Shown here: one piece after another, positions 1 to 11,287 of the stretch
How the letters are laid out: each line of letters starts with the position of its first letter
How positions within the stretch are numbered: the first letter of the stretch is position 1
DNA from: Gordionus sp. m RMFG-2023
Lineage: Eukaryota; Nematomorpha; Gordioida; Chordodea; Parachordodidae
DNA length: 64,000 bases
Direction of reading: 5' to 3'
Assembly: GCF_954871325.1 (NCBI RefSeq)
Contig: NC_088778.1
Span: 5,737,743-5,801,742 of the forward strand
Notes under the pieces: generated by a model
What the model saw: only the letters and a program-made list of their open reading frames with translations
What the model was told of the DNA's origin: nothing
The model's database searches: none
Position numbers and translations under genes: made by a program

Positions 1-1631
1 AATAAAGGTGATGATACCCATAGTTATTCAATAAAATCTGATTTAAAGTAAAAATGAATTGATTTCAAATTCTAATAATAATAATTTAAGGGATGGTAAA
101 TAACATATCAATAAATTTTTTTCAATATAAAATCGCATTGTACACTTGTAACTGTACTTATAAAAAAAAATATGCAAATAATTTATAAAAAAAATATAAG
201 GGAAATATTATTGAACCTATGCTTTTTCTTATATTATATTTATTTTATAGGGAAAAGGTGACGGAAAAGGAGGGGAAGAATGAATTCGTGACAAAATGTA
301 ATTTGGTAGAAATGAAACGTAATATTGTGAATTATTCTTATTTTGATATCTAACGATCCATTCATGTTAATTTTTATTTTGACATGTTATATAATATTAA
401 TCAATTTTTTTTAAAAAAAAACTGATATGGATCCGAAAGAGAAAGTTTATTATTTTTATTAAAGTAGAGGGATGCCAAGTTTTTTTGACCCTAGAATTTT
501 GTAAAAAGAGTAAAAACAAGTAAACGTTTTGAAATTTATTAAAATAATTTGAAAGGCAAAGGTAGAAGAAGAAAAAAAAAAGAGATGTTATTTTTACAAG
601 GCGCACTCAAATTTTAAGTCGAAGTGAATCGTTGTTACATTTTAATTTCAAAGGAATGATTTCAAAGGTTTTCGTTATATAATATATATATGGTTGTTTG
701 TTGTGGTGGGGAAGAAATTAAAATTTTAAGATTTGATTAATCGCAGAATAGAAACTTTTTTTTACAACTAATATTGTTAAAAGTACTCTTGAAAAGTAAC
801 TAGTTGAATTGTAAGTTACTTTAAAGATTATTTATATATATACTCATCATATTTAATATAATTTTTTTAATTATATAAAATATAATTTTGAGATTTATAA
901 TTTTTAATCAAAAGAAAATAAAAAATTTTATATTTTAAGCGTTTTGAAATTTTTAAATTACAAAAATTTTTTTTAGATATAATTGCACTGAAAAATAAAT
1001 TATATAAATAAAAATGTCACAATATAATATTAATTTTCAAAAATAAAATTGGATTTAATAAAATTTTATTTGACTTTTACAATGAACTACTTTCTAAAAT
1101 TTATGTTAGCGTGCTAGGGTTTCCTACAAAAATAAATTTCCATAGATGAAAAAAATTCTACAGAAGCATTTGATGTGAGTAGCAGAGACCTAAAAAAAAT
1201 TTCTTACCCGACCCTGAACGTTTTCCAACTTGACCCAATAAAATCCCAAATTTTACCCCTAAAAATATACCTTTTAGTATGTTTACAAGTGAAATAACTT
1301 CTAAAATGAACCATAATTTTAAAATAATATAACATCAAAACCATAATTTTTTAAGGTTATGTGAGGTTTTGCAGACCTCTATTAAATATAAATTATATTA
1401 AATTTCCTAGCCCTAACCCTATTATAAATTAAATATAAATTATTTAATTTATAAAAAAAATATAAATATTTTAAAAGACAAAAATTAACTAGTTATTTGT
1501 ACCTCTACATTTAAAAAAATGTAACTAGTTACTTGAACAACATAAATTTAAACTATTTTTTTGTGAAAAAATTTTTCAAAACCTAAAAAAAGAAGAAAAT
1601 TAAAATCTAAAAAAAATCTGTATATGTATAC
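1..1631. other. AT-rich stretch, probably intron of the spectrin-repeat gene
   Basis: Extremely AT-rich sequence with homopolymer runs. The minus-strand exon ending at 1632 has a splice donor directly after it, so the gene should continue past the left edge and this stretch is most simply its next intron. I see no further exon and no recognisable transposon. Confidence 0.4.
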
Positions 1632-1967
1632 CTTCAAATTATTTTCCAGCAACAAAATGACCTCGAAGAATAGTAACCGAATTTTGTTCCACCTATTTTC
1701 TAACCGTTTAGCTCCGATCAATACGCTATTGTCGTTAGCGTCATTAATTAAATCTTCCGATTCGTCGATTGATTTTGCGCTTAAAACGCGATTCCCAGAA
1801 TTATCATAACTTTCGTCCGCGTTTTCGGGTAAATTATCGCCGCGAAATTGGTTAGAGTAGGAGGAGTTAGGAAAATCGTTGAGCACGAATTCGTTGTATC
1901 TCAGGCACCGGAATATGAGAGAAGTGATTTTATTGTTCTGCGAAACGACTTGTCTTTGATAATATTC
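1632..1967 (-). CDS. spectrin-repeat protein, coding exon 5 (112 codons)
   Basis: Minus-strand exon read 1967 to 1632. It is preceded by an acceptor (CATTAG) and followed by a donor (GTATAC), is open throughout and is exactly 112 codons. It opens with EYYQRQVVSQNNKITSLI, which continues helix B of the repeat begun in exon 4. An acidic Asp/Asn/Ser-rich stretch of about 55 residues follows. It ends with AKRLENRWNKIRLLFF, a typical helix C with Trp, Leu and basic residues at heptad spacing. The low-complexity insertion between helices B and C is unusual for a spectrin repeat. Phase 0 at the start matches phase 0 at the end of exon 4. The donor indicates that further exons lie outside the window. 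The name of the protein is not established. Confidence 0.72.
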
Positions 1968-2860
1968 CTAATGATTAAAATTAAAGATAACATAATTCAC
2001 ATTATATAATTATTTTTTTTAAAAATAGATATAAGTTTTTTTATTTGTTCTACTTTAAAAATTTGAACAGAAGGTTAAAAAATAATTCTTCAAAATTAAT
2101 TTTTTTTTTAATAGCATTAAAAAAAATTTTTTGAATTGAAAAAAAAAATTATTAAAGGAAACGAAATGAAATAATCTTATTTATTACTATTATTTTAATT
2201 AGTAAAAGCAAAGGTGAGAAATTTATTATTTTATATATAAATGATTTGAATGGTTATGAATAATTTTCAAATCAAAATTTGAATGTGTAGCTTATATTTT
2301 GTAGATAATCCATGCGATAATATACAAATGAGAGTTTGCGATTTAGATTGTAATTCAAAAGAAATATAAAAAGAAACGTTGGAAAATTTGATAAATCGCA
2401 AACTTATTTTGCGATTTTTTAAACAATATATTTGACGCAATGATAAAATGGCGCCAATTTGAACAATATCATTATTTTCGATTCGACGCAGTATCAAAAT
2501 CGCGCAATTTGAACACGCTATACTACCTTCTGTTCTGTTAACACATTTTTTTCCCCTTCAAAAAATAATCAAAAAGAAACTTGTATTTATATCATTTAAC
2601 AATAAAATTTTTTTACCATCTATAAAACTCTGAATAAAAAATAAATAATTCTATATATTAACTGAAAATCCCAACCCGGCCCGAAGACTTTTTAAAAATA
2701 ACTTCGGTTCGGGTTATACAAAAATAAATAATATTTATTAGGAATAGAAATTCTAACATTATAATAAACATTGTCAGATTCCATTTGCAATCCATTTGAT
2801 ATCATAAAAAAAAACATTATTAGACCAAAATCGATATAATTGGCGAAAAGTTAAAATCTC

Positions 2861-3060
2861 GTAACAAAAAAACATTAAGGTTGTTAAATATGATTGCAAA
2901 TTAAATTATGAGGTGTTTGTAATAGCTTTAAAGAAATAACGTATAAGTTAACTATGTCGTAACAAAAAAACATTAAGGTTATTTGTTAAATATAATTGCA
3001 AATTAAATTATGAGGTGTTTGTAATAGTTTTAAAGAAATAACGTATAAGTTAACTATGTC
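2861..3060. repeat. tandem duplication, two units of about 100 bp
   Basis: Positions 2861-2958 and 2959-3060 are near-identical direct copies. Both begin GTAACAAAAAAACATTAAGG and end with AACTATGTC. The second unit has a 4-bp insertion and one or two substitutions, so the duplication is recent. Confidence 0.9.
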
Positions 3061-3291
3061 AAATTAGATCAAGAGGTAGGGAAAGGGTTTCAACTTTTAA
3101 AAAAATGCATTTAATTTGATATTTTTTGTTAATAAAAAAAATAGGGCCAGGCCAGACTAGGGCTTAAAAAATAAATATGGGCGATTCTTGGGTTTAATAT
3201 TTGGGCCGTGGTGGGTAAGGACCGAAAAAAAATATATTAGCAGGGCCATATTCTCGGCTCTAGATTCAGCGCCATCCAGGGTATCCGAATC

Positions 3292-3545
3292 GGAGGTCTG
3301 CAGAAGTACCATTTGCACGGCCCGACCCGGGTTTATATTTTAAAGCTCGGCCCGGGTTTTTTAATTTTCAGGCCCGACCCGGATTTTTTTAAAATATGTT
3401 ATATTATTTTTATAACCAATAATGGCGATTTTTGGTTTTAAAATATACAGCCCGGTCCGGATATTCTTAAAGAAAATATTTCAGGCCCGGCCTGGGTATA
3501 TTTAAAAAAATTAAAATAAGGCCCGGCGAGTGTGCAGATCTTTGA
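3292..3545. mobile_element. GC-rich hAT-type MITE, degraded
   Basis: Begins with AGGTCTGCAG and ends with TGCAGATCTTTGA, resembling the inverted TAGAGATCTGCA ends of the better copy at 7124-7501. Inside, GGCCCGACCCGG-like blocks alternate with AT-rich sequence. A further GGGCC-rich remnant lies just to the left, at 3140-3260. Target duplications are not clear. Confidence 0.5.
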
Positions 3546-4621
3546 TCCGAATTAACGAGAACCCAAATTGGTAGGTTTTACTATTATTACAATTTCATAA
3601 ATATATATTTTTTTAATTATAATAATGAGAGTTTAGGTTTTAGGGTTAGAAAAAATATATATTTCAATTTCATTATTTATTTCTAGAAAGAAAAAAATAT
3701 ATAATTTTTACCTGAAGATACGTGGAGGAATAAGATTAATTTGAATTATTCATAAAATGAATATAATTAATTAAGCTAATTGAAAATTATCAAAAAAAAA
3801 TTTCTATTACGATTAATGATGGTTGGAAAGAGAAACATAAAAGCTTTAAACTCTTTTTGAAAAAAATAATCTAAATAATTATTTATTAGTTAAAAAAAAT
3901 ATCAAAAAATTAATGTAAAATTATATTTAAAATTAAAAAATCAATTTTTTTTTAGTCTAATAGGCATTTTTTTTAAAAAAATAAATAAATAAATTATTTA
4001 TACGTATATAAGAAGATAAATTATATTCAAAATAATCATTAAAAAATATAAATATTATATTACATACAATATGCAATATTATAACAATCATAATTAGATT
4101 GCGTTAAGATGAAGGTGTATGTATGCCTGACACAAATCTTCTATTTTTATCGACAAAATAAATATATATCATAAATGTTTTATTATTTAAAAATGACTTA
4201 ATCTTTTCATATTTTTATTTATCTTTTAAAAAAAAAGTGATTAAAATGAAAGAAAAATCCTATTATGTCACATTATTTTATAGTTTAAAAATCACGATCA
4301 TAGATATTCATCAAATCCATACAAAGCCATTAAAAAAAAGTTTATAAGAAATGTATAAATGGGTTATTAAATATGTTTAAAAATATTTGAAAGCATTTTT
4401 TATAGCTATTTAAATATGTATAATCATCTCGTTTTGTCACACCCCCCCCCCTCCTTTTTTTATGATTTATAGATATTTTTTTTTCAAAAAAAAAATTATA
4501 TAGGTTTGAAATCTGATCACGATAATATAAACAAAATAAATGTACATTAAAAAATAAAAATTAAATCTTATATAAGACTAGATGGCGTTGTTTGCGCTTA
4601 TGGCATTTTATAAATCGCGTG

Positions 4622-4801
4622 TAGCGTTGTTAAATTACCTAACTTTGACCATCTCTATTGTGGTTTAGTCAAGCTTTTAGCCTAAAATATGAATTAAGCC
4701 TCTAAATTGAGTCTCAACTTGAAAATTGATTCGAATATTATTGGATAAATATAGCTACGCTGTTTTGTAGTTGACTAAAGTTAGGTAATTTAACAACACT
4801 A
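4622..4801. mobile_element. 180-bp MITE with TAGCGTTGTTAAATTACC ends
   Basis: Left end TAGCGTTGTTAAATTACCTA is an imperfect inverted copy of the right end, which runs ...TAGGTAATTTAACAACACTA. The inverted similarity extends about 30 bp inward (CTAACTTTG / TAAAGTTAG). It carries no coding capacity. The termini are those of the hAT-type GTTGTTAAA group found across the window. The target duplication is not recognisable. A relative lies at 30451-30596. Confidence 0.7.
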
Positions 4802-4844
4802 TCTTAAAATGGTACGGCGCAATACTATAATTACCAAAGACCTC

Positions 4845-5040
4845 GTGCCTGGACCAAAGACCGGTTCGGGTATCCGAGCCGCAATTAAAAAAAAATTATA
4901 AACCCGAGTATAGAGCTTAAAAATGTTCCTCTTTTAAAATAAATTATATCTAGATTAATCGGCGCCTAAATTCGTATTCATTTAGTGCTCATTTAAAAAA
5001 AAATCCGGACCGGGTTCGAAAAGGTTCAACCCGAGATTAA
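4845..5040. mobile_element. GC-rich MITE remnant
   Basis: Blocks such as GACCGGTTCGGGTATCCGAG and CCGGACCGGGTTCG stand out from AT-rich surroundings and resemble the inner blocks of the GC-rich MITE group. The ends are not definable. Confidence 0.35.
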
Positions 5041-6197
5041 AATTTGGTTGATAAAATACCGATAAACTACTTTTTTTTCTGTAGAATTATAAGTTCGTTT
5101 CCCACCGATAATAAATATTGGGTTTTGATTTTATATTTATTTTTTTTAAATCACGAAAAGTTTCTCGAGGCCATTAAAAAAAACATTTTTTTTTTTCATC
5201 TTCGCTCATTAGTTAATTATAATAAATGGGAGATTAGAGAATTAATCTCTTAAAAAACAATCAAAGCATAAAATTTATTACAACATTTTTTTATTATCAC
5301 GGTATATAAAAAAAAATTGTAAAATGACATCTTTTTTTTTCACTTGATTCAGGAGCAATTTTTCAAAATCTTTTTCCCGAAAAGGGTGAGAATTTTAAAT
5401 TTGAATAAGGGGAGGGGTTGACGAGAATATTTCGATATATCGAGCATTGTGCGTTAGAGTATATAAACTATAAAGGAACGAATAGTGGTGTTGTTCAATC
5501 ATTTAACTTTGCCCAACTGAACAGGCTAAAAAAGGTCAGGCTTAATTTTTAACCGAAAACTAACTCGTTAACCACGAATTTTCTGCAAATATTAGACCCC
5601 ACTTTGAAGAACAGATAGTTTATAAATTAATTCGTGGCCAATTACTTAACGATTTTATTTCGGTATTCGTCAATAGATTTGAGGCAACACAACTATACAT
5701 CAAAGTTGAGTCTAAATTTAAAGATTGTGACCAATTCTTTATTGGCTAAGCCATTCTATCCTCATCAATTTATTCAGTTGGCTCATTCGCTACATTTTAC
5801 TAAACCTCACTCACCCCCAATTATATTTTTTTTGTTCCATAATATATAAATTATTTTCTACTTTTATAAGTCGAATAAAAAAAGAATAAACAACGCTCCA
5901 TTGTAATATGACTTCTCCAGATATAATTAAGAAAATTGAAATTCAATATTTAAAAACATCAATATTTCAATTTAATAGTATCGGCTCTTGATGGCGATAC
6001 CAAATAATTAATTTTTAACTATATTCTTTTTGTCTTATTTTATTTCTATAACATAAATTAAACGTCAAATTTACGAATAAATAAAAAAAGTGATCTTTTT
6101 ACATTTTCTTTTTCAATATAATAATAATAATAATCAAAATAGCTCTTTCGAAGTTAATGCAACTGTTTAAAAAAAAATTATTTACATTATGTGACAT

Positions 6198-6632
6198 TAG
6201 AGACCTGCATCGGGCGGGTTTTTACCCAGACCGTCTATATTTCGAACGGGCGTGGTCGGAAAATATTTTCAACGTGGGGCGGGTGGCGGGTAGGTTAAAA
6301 AAATTTAAAGCAATGGGTGGGAGTAGTGGGTGTATTTTTAATATTTTTTAGGCGAAATGAGCAGAATAGACTTCATTAAAAATAATAGTTTTATTTCATA
6401 ATATTTCATATTATATATGTTTAATTAAAAATACATGAAAATAAATGAATGAAGAGCCAAACCAGCCTTAAAATAATTTAAGCATTAGACGAGCGGGTTA
6501 AACAAAATTTATAGATAAATAGCGGGCGAAATTTTATAAAAAAAATTATGTATCGAGCGGGTGGGTTAAATAAATTTCCAAAAACGAGTGGGCGGGTTTC
6601 TTGGCTAAAAACCCGCCCATTGCAGGCCTTTA
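6198..6632. mobile_element. 435-bp GC-rich hAT-type MITE (CGGGCGGG subtype)
   Basis: Left end TAGAGACCTGCATCGGGCGG pairs with the inverted right end, which includes ACCCGCCCATTGCAGG. GCGGG motifs recur near both ends. Flanks ATGTGACA and ATGTGAAT look like a decayed 8-bp target duplication. Open frames across it are by-products of the repeat and I do not count them as genes. Confidence 0.65.
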
Positions 6633-6779
6633 ATGTGAATACAACATCTACTATCTGAAAATCATCTAACTTCCAAAAGCGATTTGGTGTTAAATAAAAA
6701 ATTGCCCTCATTCTAAAACAAAAAAAATTCTCTTCTCTTTTCCCGAAGAAAAAAACAACATTTGATAAAACCTTACCCT

Positions 6780-7965
6780 TATAATGGTGCTATTATCGAG
6801 TAGAAATCACGAATTATCGCTAATCACCCACTTCCAGAAACGAATAGGCAGAAGGACTGGGATGGGCCTATTATTGCAAGCTGTGCTGAATCACTCCTTT
6901 CCAGAATGCAAATATCTGAGCTGACCGTCCTTTCTCCTGGCTACTTAATGGATCTGCCATGAGTTCCCTGAAGCCATTCCCTCAGTTAATCTACAATTAT
7001 AACTTAACCAAAATTAGCTCATTCACGCCATTGGTATTCGTTTAAACTGCCTAATAGCCCAACCCCCACACTTGTTCAGGTTGCAGTTCTGCCGTTGTGG
7101 GTAATGGAAGATATAGCCTACATTAGAGATCTGCAAAATTAGGCCCGGCCCGAACTGGCTTCGGCCTAATTCTATTTAAAATAATCGGGTTCGGGCCGGG
7201 TCTAAAATTTTTAAAAAAATTTTGGGCCGGGTTGGGTCGGACCTTTGAAATTTTATTAAATATATCTAAATTAATCAATTTTATATTGAATTTTTTATGT
7301 AAAATAAAAATTTTTGATTTAATTTACTGAAACTAAACGCTATAATATGCATTTTATTTCAAGTAATTATAAAAATTAATTTCTATATTTAAATAAATTC
7401 GGGCCTGGCCGGGCCGGTGGGTTCGAGCCGAGCGGCAAAACTTTTTAAAAAAATTTTGGGCCGGGCCGGGCTTGAAAAATTAGGTCCGATGCAGATCACT
7501 AGCCTACATTGTCGCTCTTGTAAAGGTCGAATCGTTAGACGTAATTTATGTTCGATTATCCTTAGAGCTTTGAGATCAGTTCAAATTCCCTCTATTCTTG
7601 AACCTTCTAGTCTTTTCAGATCCGATAGGAAACGTGCTGATGAGATCTCTCAAATTACTTGGAATCGTGGTCAATTCCTGATCTGGGATTACTCGTGTTG
7701 ATTTGGCTCCATCCAAAAGGAGTTACTTAAAATAGAAAAATATTCTGAAATATCATAAGAATAAATATTCATTCCCATTATTCCAACAACCTTAACAACC
7801 TTTGAGAATCGTGCATTCTCCTTTTTCAAGGAACTTGGCTCGCACATTCGTAAACTTACGGATGAACCTCGCCAAGGCTTTTTCTTAAAACAAAGAGTCG
7901 CCATAGCGATTCAGAAAGCTAATTACATTAGCTTCATTGGCAACCTCATCCCACAAGATGATTAA
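6780..7965 (+). pseudogene. LINE-like polyprotein 3' fragment, split by a MITE
   Basis: A plus-strand stretch of higher G+C. Right of the MITE, short frames carry LHCRSCKGR (from about 7502), ILEPSSLF, RKRADEISQITW and GQFLIWDYSC. Further on come FFKELGSHIRKLTDEPRQ and RVAIAIQKANYISFIGNL (about 7830-7945). This order (Cys/His cluster, LEP..L, KR.D....W..G..L.WD, then a Phe/Leu-rich tail ending in an AIQ..N motif) is what I recall from the C-termini of invertebrate reverse-transcriptase polyproteins; LINE is my best guess. No reverse transcriptase core is present. The fragment has several interruptions and is interrupted at 7124-7501 by a MITE. Confidence 0.5.
7124..7501. mobile_element. 378-bp GC-rich hAT-type MITE with exact target duplication
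   Basis: Begins TAGAGATCTGCAAAATTAGG, followed by CCCGGCCCG, and ends with the inverted counterpart ...TGCAGATCACTA. It is flanked by identical 8-bp copies of GCCTACAT (7116-7123 and 7502-7509), the duplication size expected of hAT transposition. GGGCCGGG blocks occur near both ends. The insertion split a LINE-like coding fragment and is therefore younger than it. Confidence 0.88.
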
Positions 7966-8438
7966 TTTTAATATTTTTTGTGAGCGTTATTTTCTTCTTT
8001 TTTTCGATATCATATATATGTATATTTGAATAATCAAAAATAGAAATAAATAAATTTGAAAAAACAACTTAAATAATTTTCTTTTTTTTTTCAAAATCAT
8101 ATGAAGTTTAATGAAACTGAAAGAGAAGAAGTCTGTAATACAATTCATAAGGAATTCGCGTTACAAAAAGATGAAAGAAATGACTTTATAAATTCTCGAT
8201 AACAGAATCAATCGATAATTTAAAAAACAATCATTATCAAAGATTATTTCTTATCAATTATAATTTTCATAAAAAAAAAACAGTCACCGAGTAATACATA
8301 TGTTTATTAAAATAAAATATTAATCCTCTAATTTAATACTATAATAATGCTAATTAGGAAATTTTATAACCCCTCCTTTCCTTGGCTAAATCCTGGCTAT
8401 GCTACTGCATTCGAGAGATGGGATTTTAAATCGCTTAA

Positions 8439-9405
8439 CCCTTTCGGTCGCGGTAGTGCAAATATAAAACCACCTTTTAACCTTTATATCTTCTAAAGGA
8501 GTTGATCATATAAAATGAAACCACCACGAATATATATTAAAAGATATTCTTTTTCATATGTTTGTGGAGGAATTATTTTTTAATTTTTTTTTTCGCGCCT
8601 TTATTTCAAAATACGTTTTTTACGGTGATTTTTTTTTAAAATTCCAATTTTAATTATAAGTAAGTATATTTATCAAATATTTTTAAATATATATATTCCT
8701 CACTATTTTATCTATCTTTCTAATATTTATTTTTGCTCAAATAAATAATATTTATATATTATTTTGATCTTTTTAATGTGGTATATTAAACTAACCACTG
8801 CCACTTAACAACAATATTTTTAATATTTATTTTTTTAAATAATTGATAAATTTTGCCAACTCATTTCGCAATAATTTTAGCTTGTCATATATATGGATGA
8901 TTATGATTCGGATACACGTTACCAAATTGATAGTGATGATTATAAATCGGATACACCTTATCAAATTGAAATTGATGACAATGACAATTCTGAACAAGAT
9001 GCGTATGATCAATCTGCTACAAACCATAATAATCCTATCTGGTCCAAGAAATATTCTTCACAACCAGCATTAGAATTTGATAAAATATCAGGTCCAATAT
9101 CATCTTTAAAAACGGACCCATTGTATCCATCAGATATATATAAGAAATTTAATAATGATTCTCTAATAAATACAATTACATTCAATACCAATTTATATGC
9201 CCAACAAAAAAATATTAAATATCAACCAACTATTCCTACAGAAATAAGAAAATTTTTATGTCTTCATATACTCTTTGGAATTAAAACTATGGCAAATTAC
9301 AAAGATTATTGGAGTTCTAAACCAGAATTCCATGACAATTTTGTTTCATCCATAATGAAAGTAAACGTTTTATCTGGCTTATGGCCCACATCCATATAAA
9401 TGACA
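8439..9405 (+). repeat. inverted extra copy of the piggyBac 5' half
   Basis: Reverse-complement copy of 10711-11740. It carries the 5' terminus and the first part of the transposase frame (8893-9399, 168 codons), and lacks 21 codons after MDDY that the other copy has. The frame shifts near the end and stops. Homology ends sharply at 9405. It retains a Gln codon where the other copy has a stop, so it informs on the ancestral sequence. It is not a gene by itself. Confidence 0.85.
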
Positions 9406-9530
9406 TAAAATTAATATGATGCAACACGATATTTAGTAATTTTTTTATTGATTCTAGTATAATATAATATAAAACACACAAAAAAAGTTTTTTAAATTCA
9501 AAATGGCGGCTCTCCCTGGTGGTTTTAAAT

Positions 9531-11287
9531 TCATATCATTGACACCTTATGGAAACTTTCGAAACAGTTTCTATTTTTATTTAGACATAGTGGTACGTTG
9601 CATGATTTGCACGACCACCTTGTTCTTCTGGGATTTAACTTTGTACTACAGAAGGTACACCTTCGCGAGGTTCCTGCCTGAGGTTGATGAGCTGAGTTTT
9701 TTAGTCTAATTTCTGGAAGGATATAAGGTTTATTATTTTTTCTTTGCATTGATATATAATTATTATCATTATGAATATTATCATCCCTATTAACATTTTT
9801 ACAGTATGCCAATTCGCTAGCAATTATTTGTCTTCGGAATTCTTTCGATGAGAGTTTATTATCTGTAAGAATATTGTATATTATGAATGAATTGATAATC
9901 GCCGCATCTATCAGCCAAAAGAATATTGGTAGCCACCATTTTCGCCACTTTCGCGAAATTTCATATAAAGACTTTAAATGGTCGAAATGGTCAACAGACC
10001 CCATATATTTATTATACATCTTTATCATTATTGGACATTTTACGTCAAATACTTCCCCTTTTTTATTTTTTCTCTTCACAGTATCCACTGATCTCGGATC
10101 AATATAATTGGACATTATAAATACGTCACGATTATCTCGCCATTTAATTATACTTATATTATTTTTGTCACTTCTCCAGTCAAACTCACCTCTTTTTAAT
10201 TTTGTTTCCATATTCTTTATGGGTAAGTATCTCCTATTTTTGTTTAGTGTTCCGGTAGCATATATACCTTTCTTTTTTAAATCGGCCATTAGAGTATAAC
10301 TCGTAAAATAATTATCGAAAAATATTTTATGATTTTGAAGTCCTTCACAAAACTTTGTTACAACATTATAACCAAGATTATTTTCAACCTCTTTATTTTT
10401 CCCAACATAGATATTAAAATCATTCATATATCCTGAATTATCGCATCTCATCCAAACCTAAAAATATGGTTTAGCCGAAATAAATAATGACAAAATTTAC
10501 ACATTACCTTGAAACCGCGTTTCGTGGGTTTCTTAGGCATGTATTGCCTAAATCCTATACGGCCTTTGAACCTAATCATTCCTTCGTCAATTGCTTGATA
10601 TTCCGAGGGAAGAAAATATTTCAAGCAAGAGGAACGGATATTATCAATGAATGGTCTTATTTTGTATAATTTATCATAATTTTCATCATTTCTCGATGGT
10701 TCTAAGATATTGTCATTTATATGGATGTGGGCCATAAGCCAAATAAAACGTTTTACTTTCATTATGGATGAAACAAAATTGTCATGGAATTCTGGTTTAG
10801 AACTCCAATAATCTTTGTAATTTGCCATAGTTTTAATTCCAAAGAGTATATGAAGACATAAAAAATTTCTTATTTCTGTAGGAATAGTTGGTTGATATTT
10901 AATATTTTTTTGTTGGGCATATAAATTGGTATTGAATGTAATTGTATTTATTAGAGAATCATTAATAAATTTCTTATATATATCTGATGGATATAATGAG
11001 TCCGTTTTTAAAGATGATATTAGACCTGATATTTTATCAAATTCTAATGCTGGTTGTGAAGAATATTTCTTGGACCAGATAGGATTATTATGGTTTGTAG
11101 CAGATTAATCATACGCATCTTGTTCAGAATTGTCATTGTCATCAATTTCAATTTGATAAGGTGTATCCGATTCATAATCATCACTATCAATTTGGTAACG
11201 TGTATCCGATTCATAATTATCTTCGAAATCAGTGGATGAGTTGTCTAACGAAGAACCTTCAGATGGAATGTCCAGATAATCATCCAT
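9531..11287 (-). pseudogene. piggyBac transposase gene, two exons, one nonsense codon
   Basis: Read from ATG at 11287. Exon A (11287-10508) and exon B (10457-9531) flank a 50-bp intron with GTAATG donor and TTTTTAG acceptor, and would give about 568 residues, normal for piggyBac. The acidic N-terminus resembles the family. The catalytic Asp residues are visible: DEGMIRFKGR (first), FFDNYFTS (second), YNKYMGSVDHFD (third and fourth). The splice joins GFK to VW, as in the usual family motif. The C-terminus has a Cys-rich domain (CTFCSTKLNP, CKSCNVPLC). Exon A contains one in-frame TAA at 11105-11107. Codon use is as AT-rich as the surroundings. Confidence 0.88.

Noticed and set aside
6157-6711. 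Frames of 64 and 77 codons
   Set aside because: They run across a MITE and its flanks with no domain or splice support.
8893-9399. 168-codon frame as an independent gene
   Set aside because: It is the inverted extra copy of the piggyBac transposase 5' half, truncated by the rearrangement.
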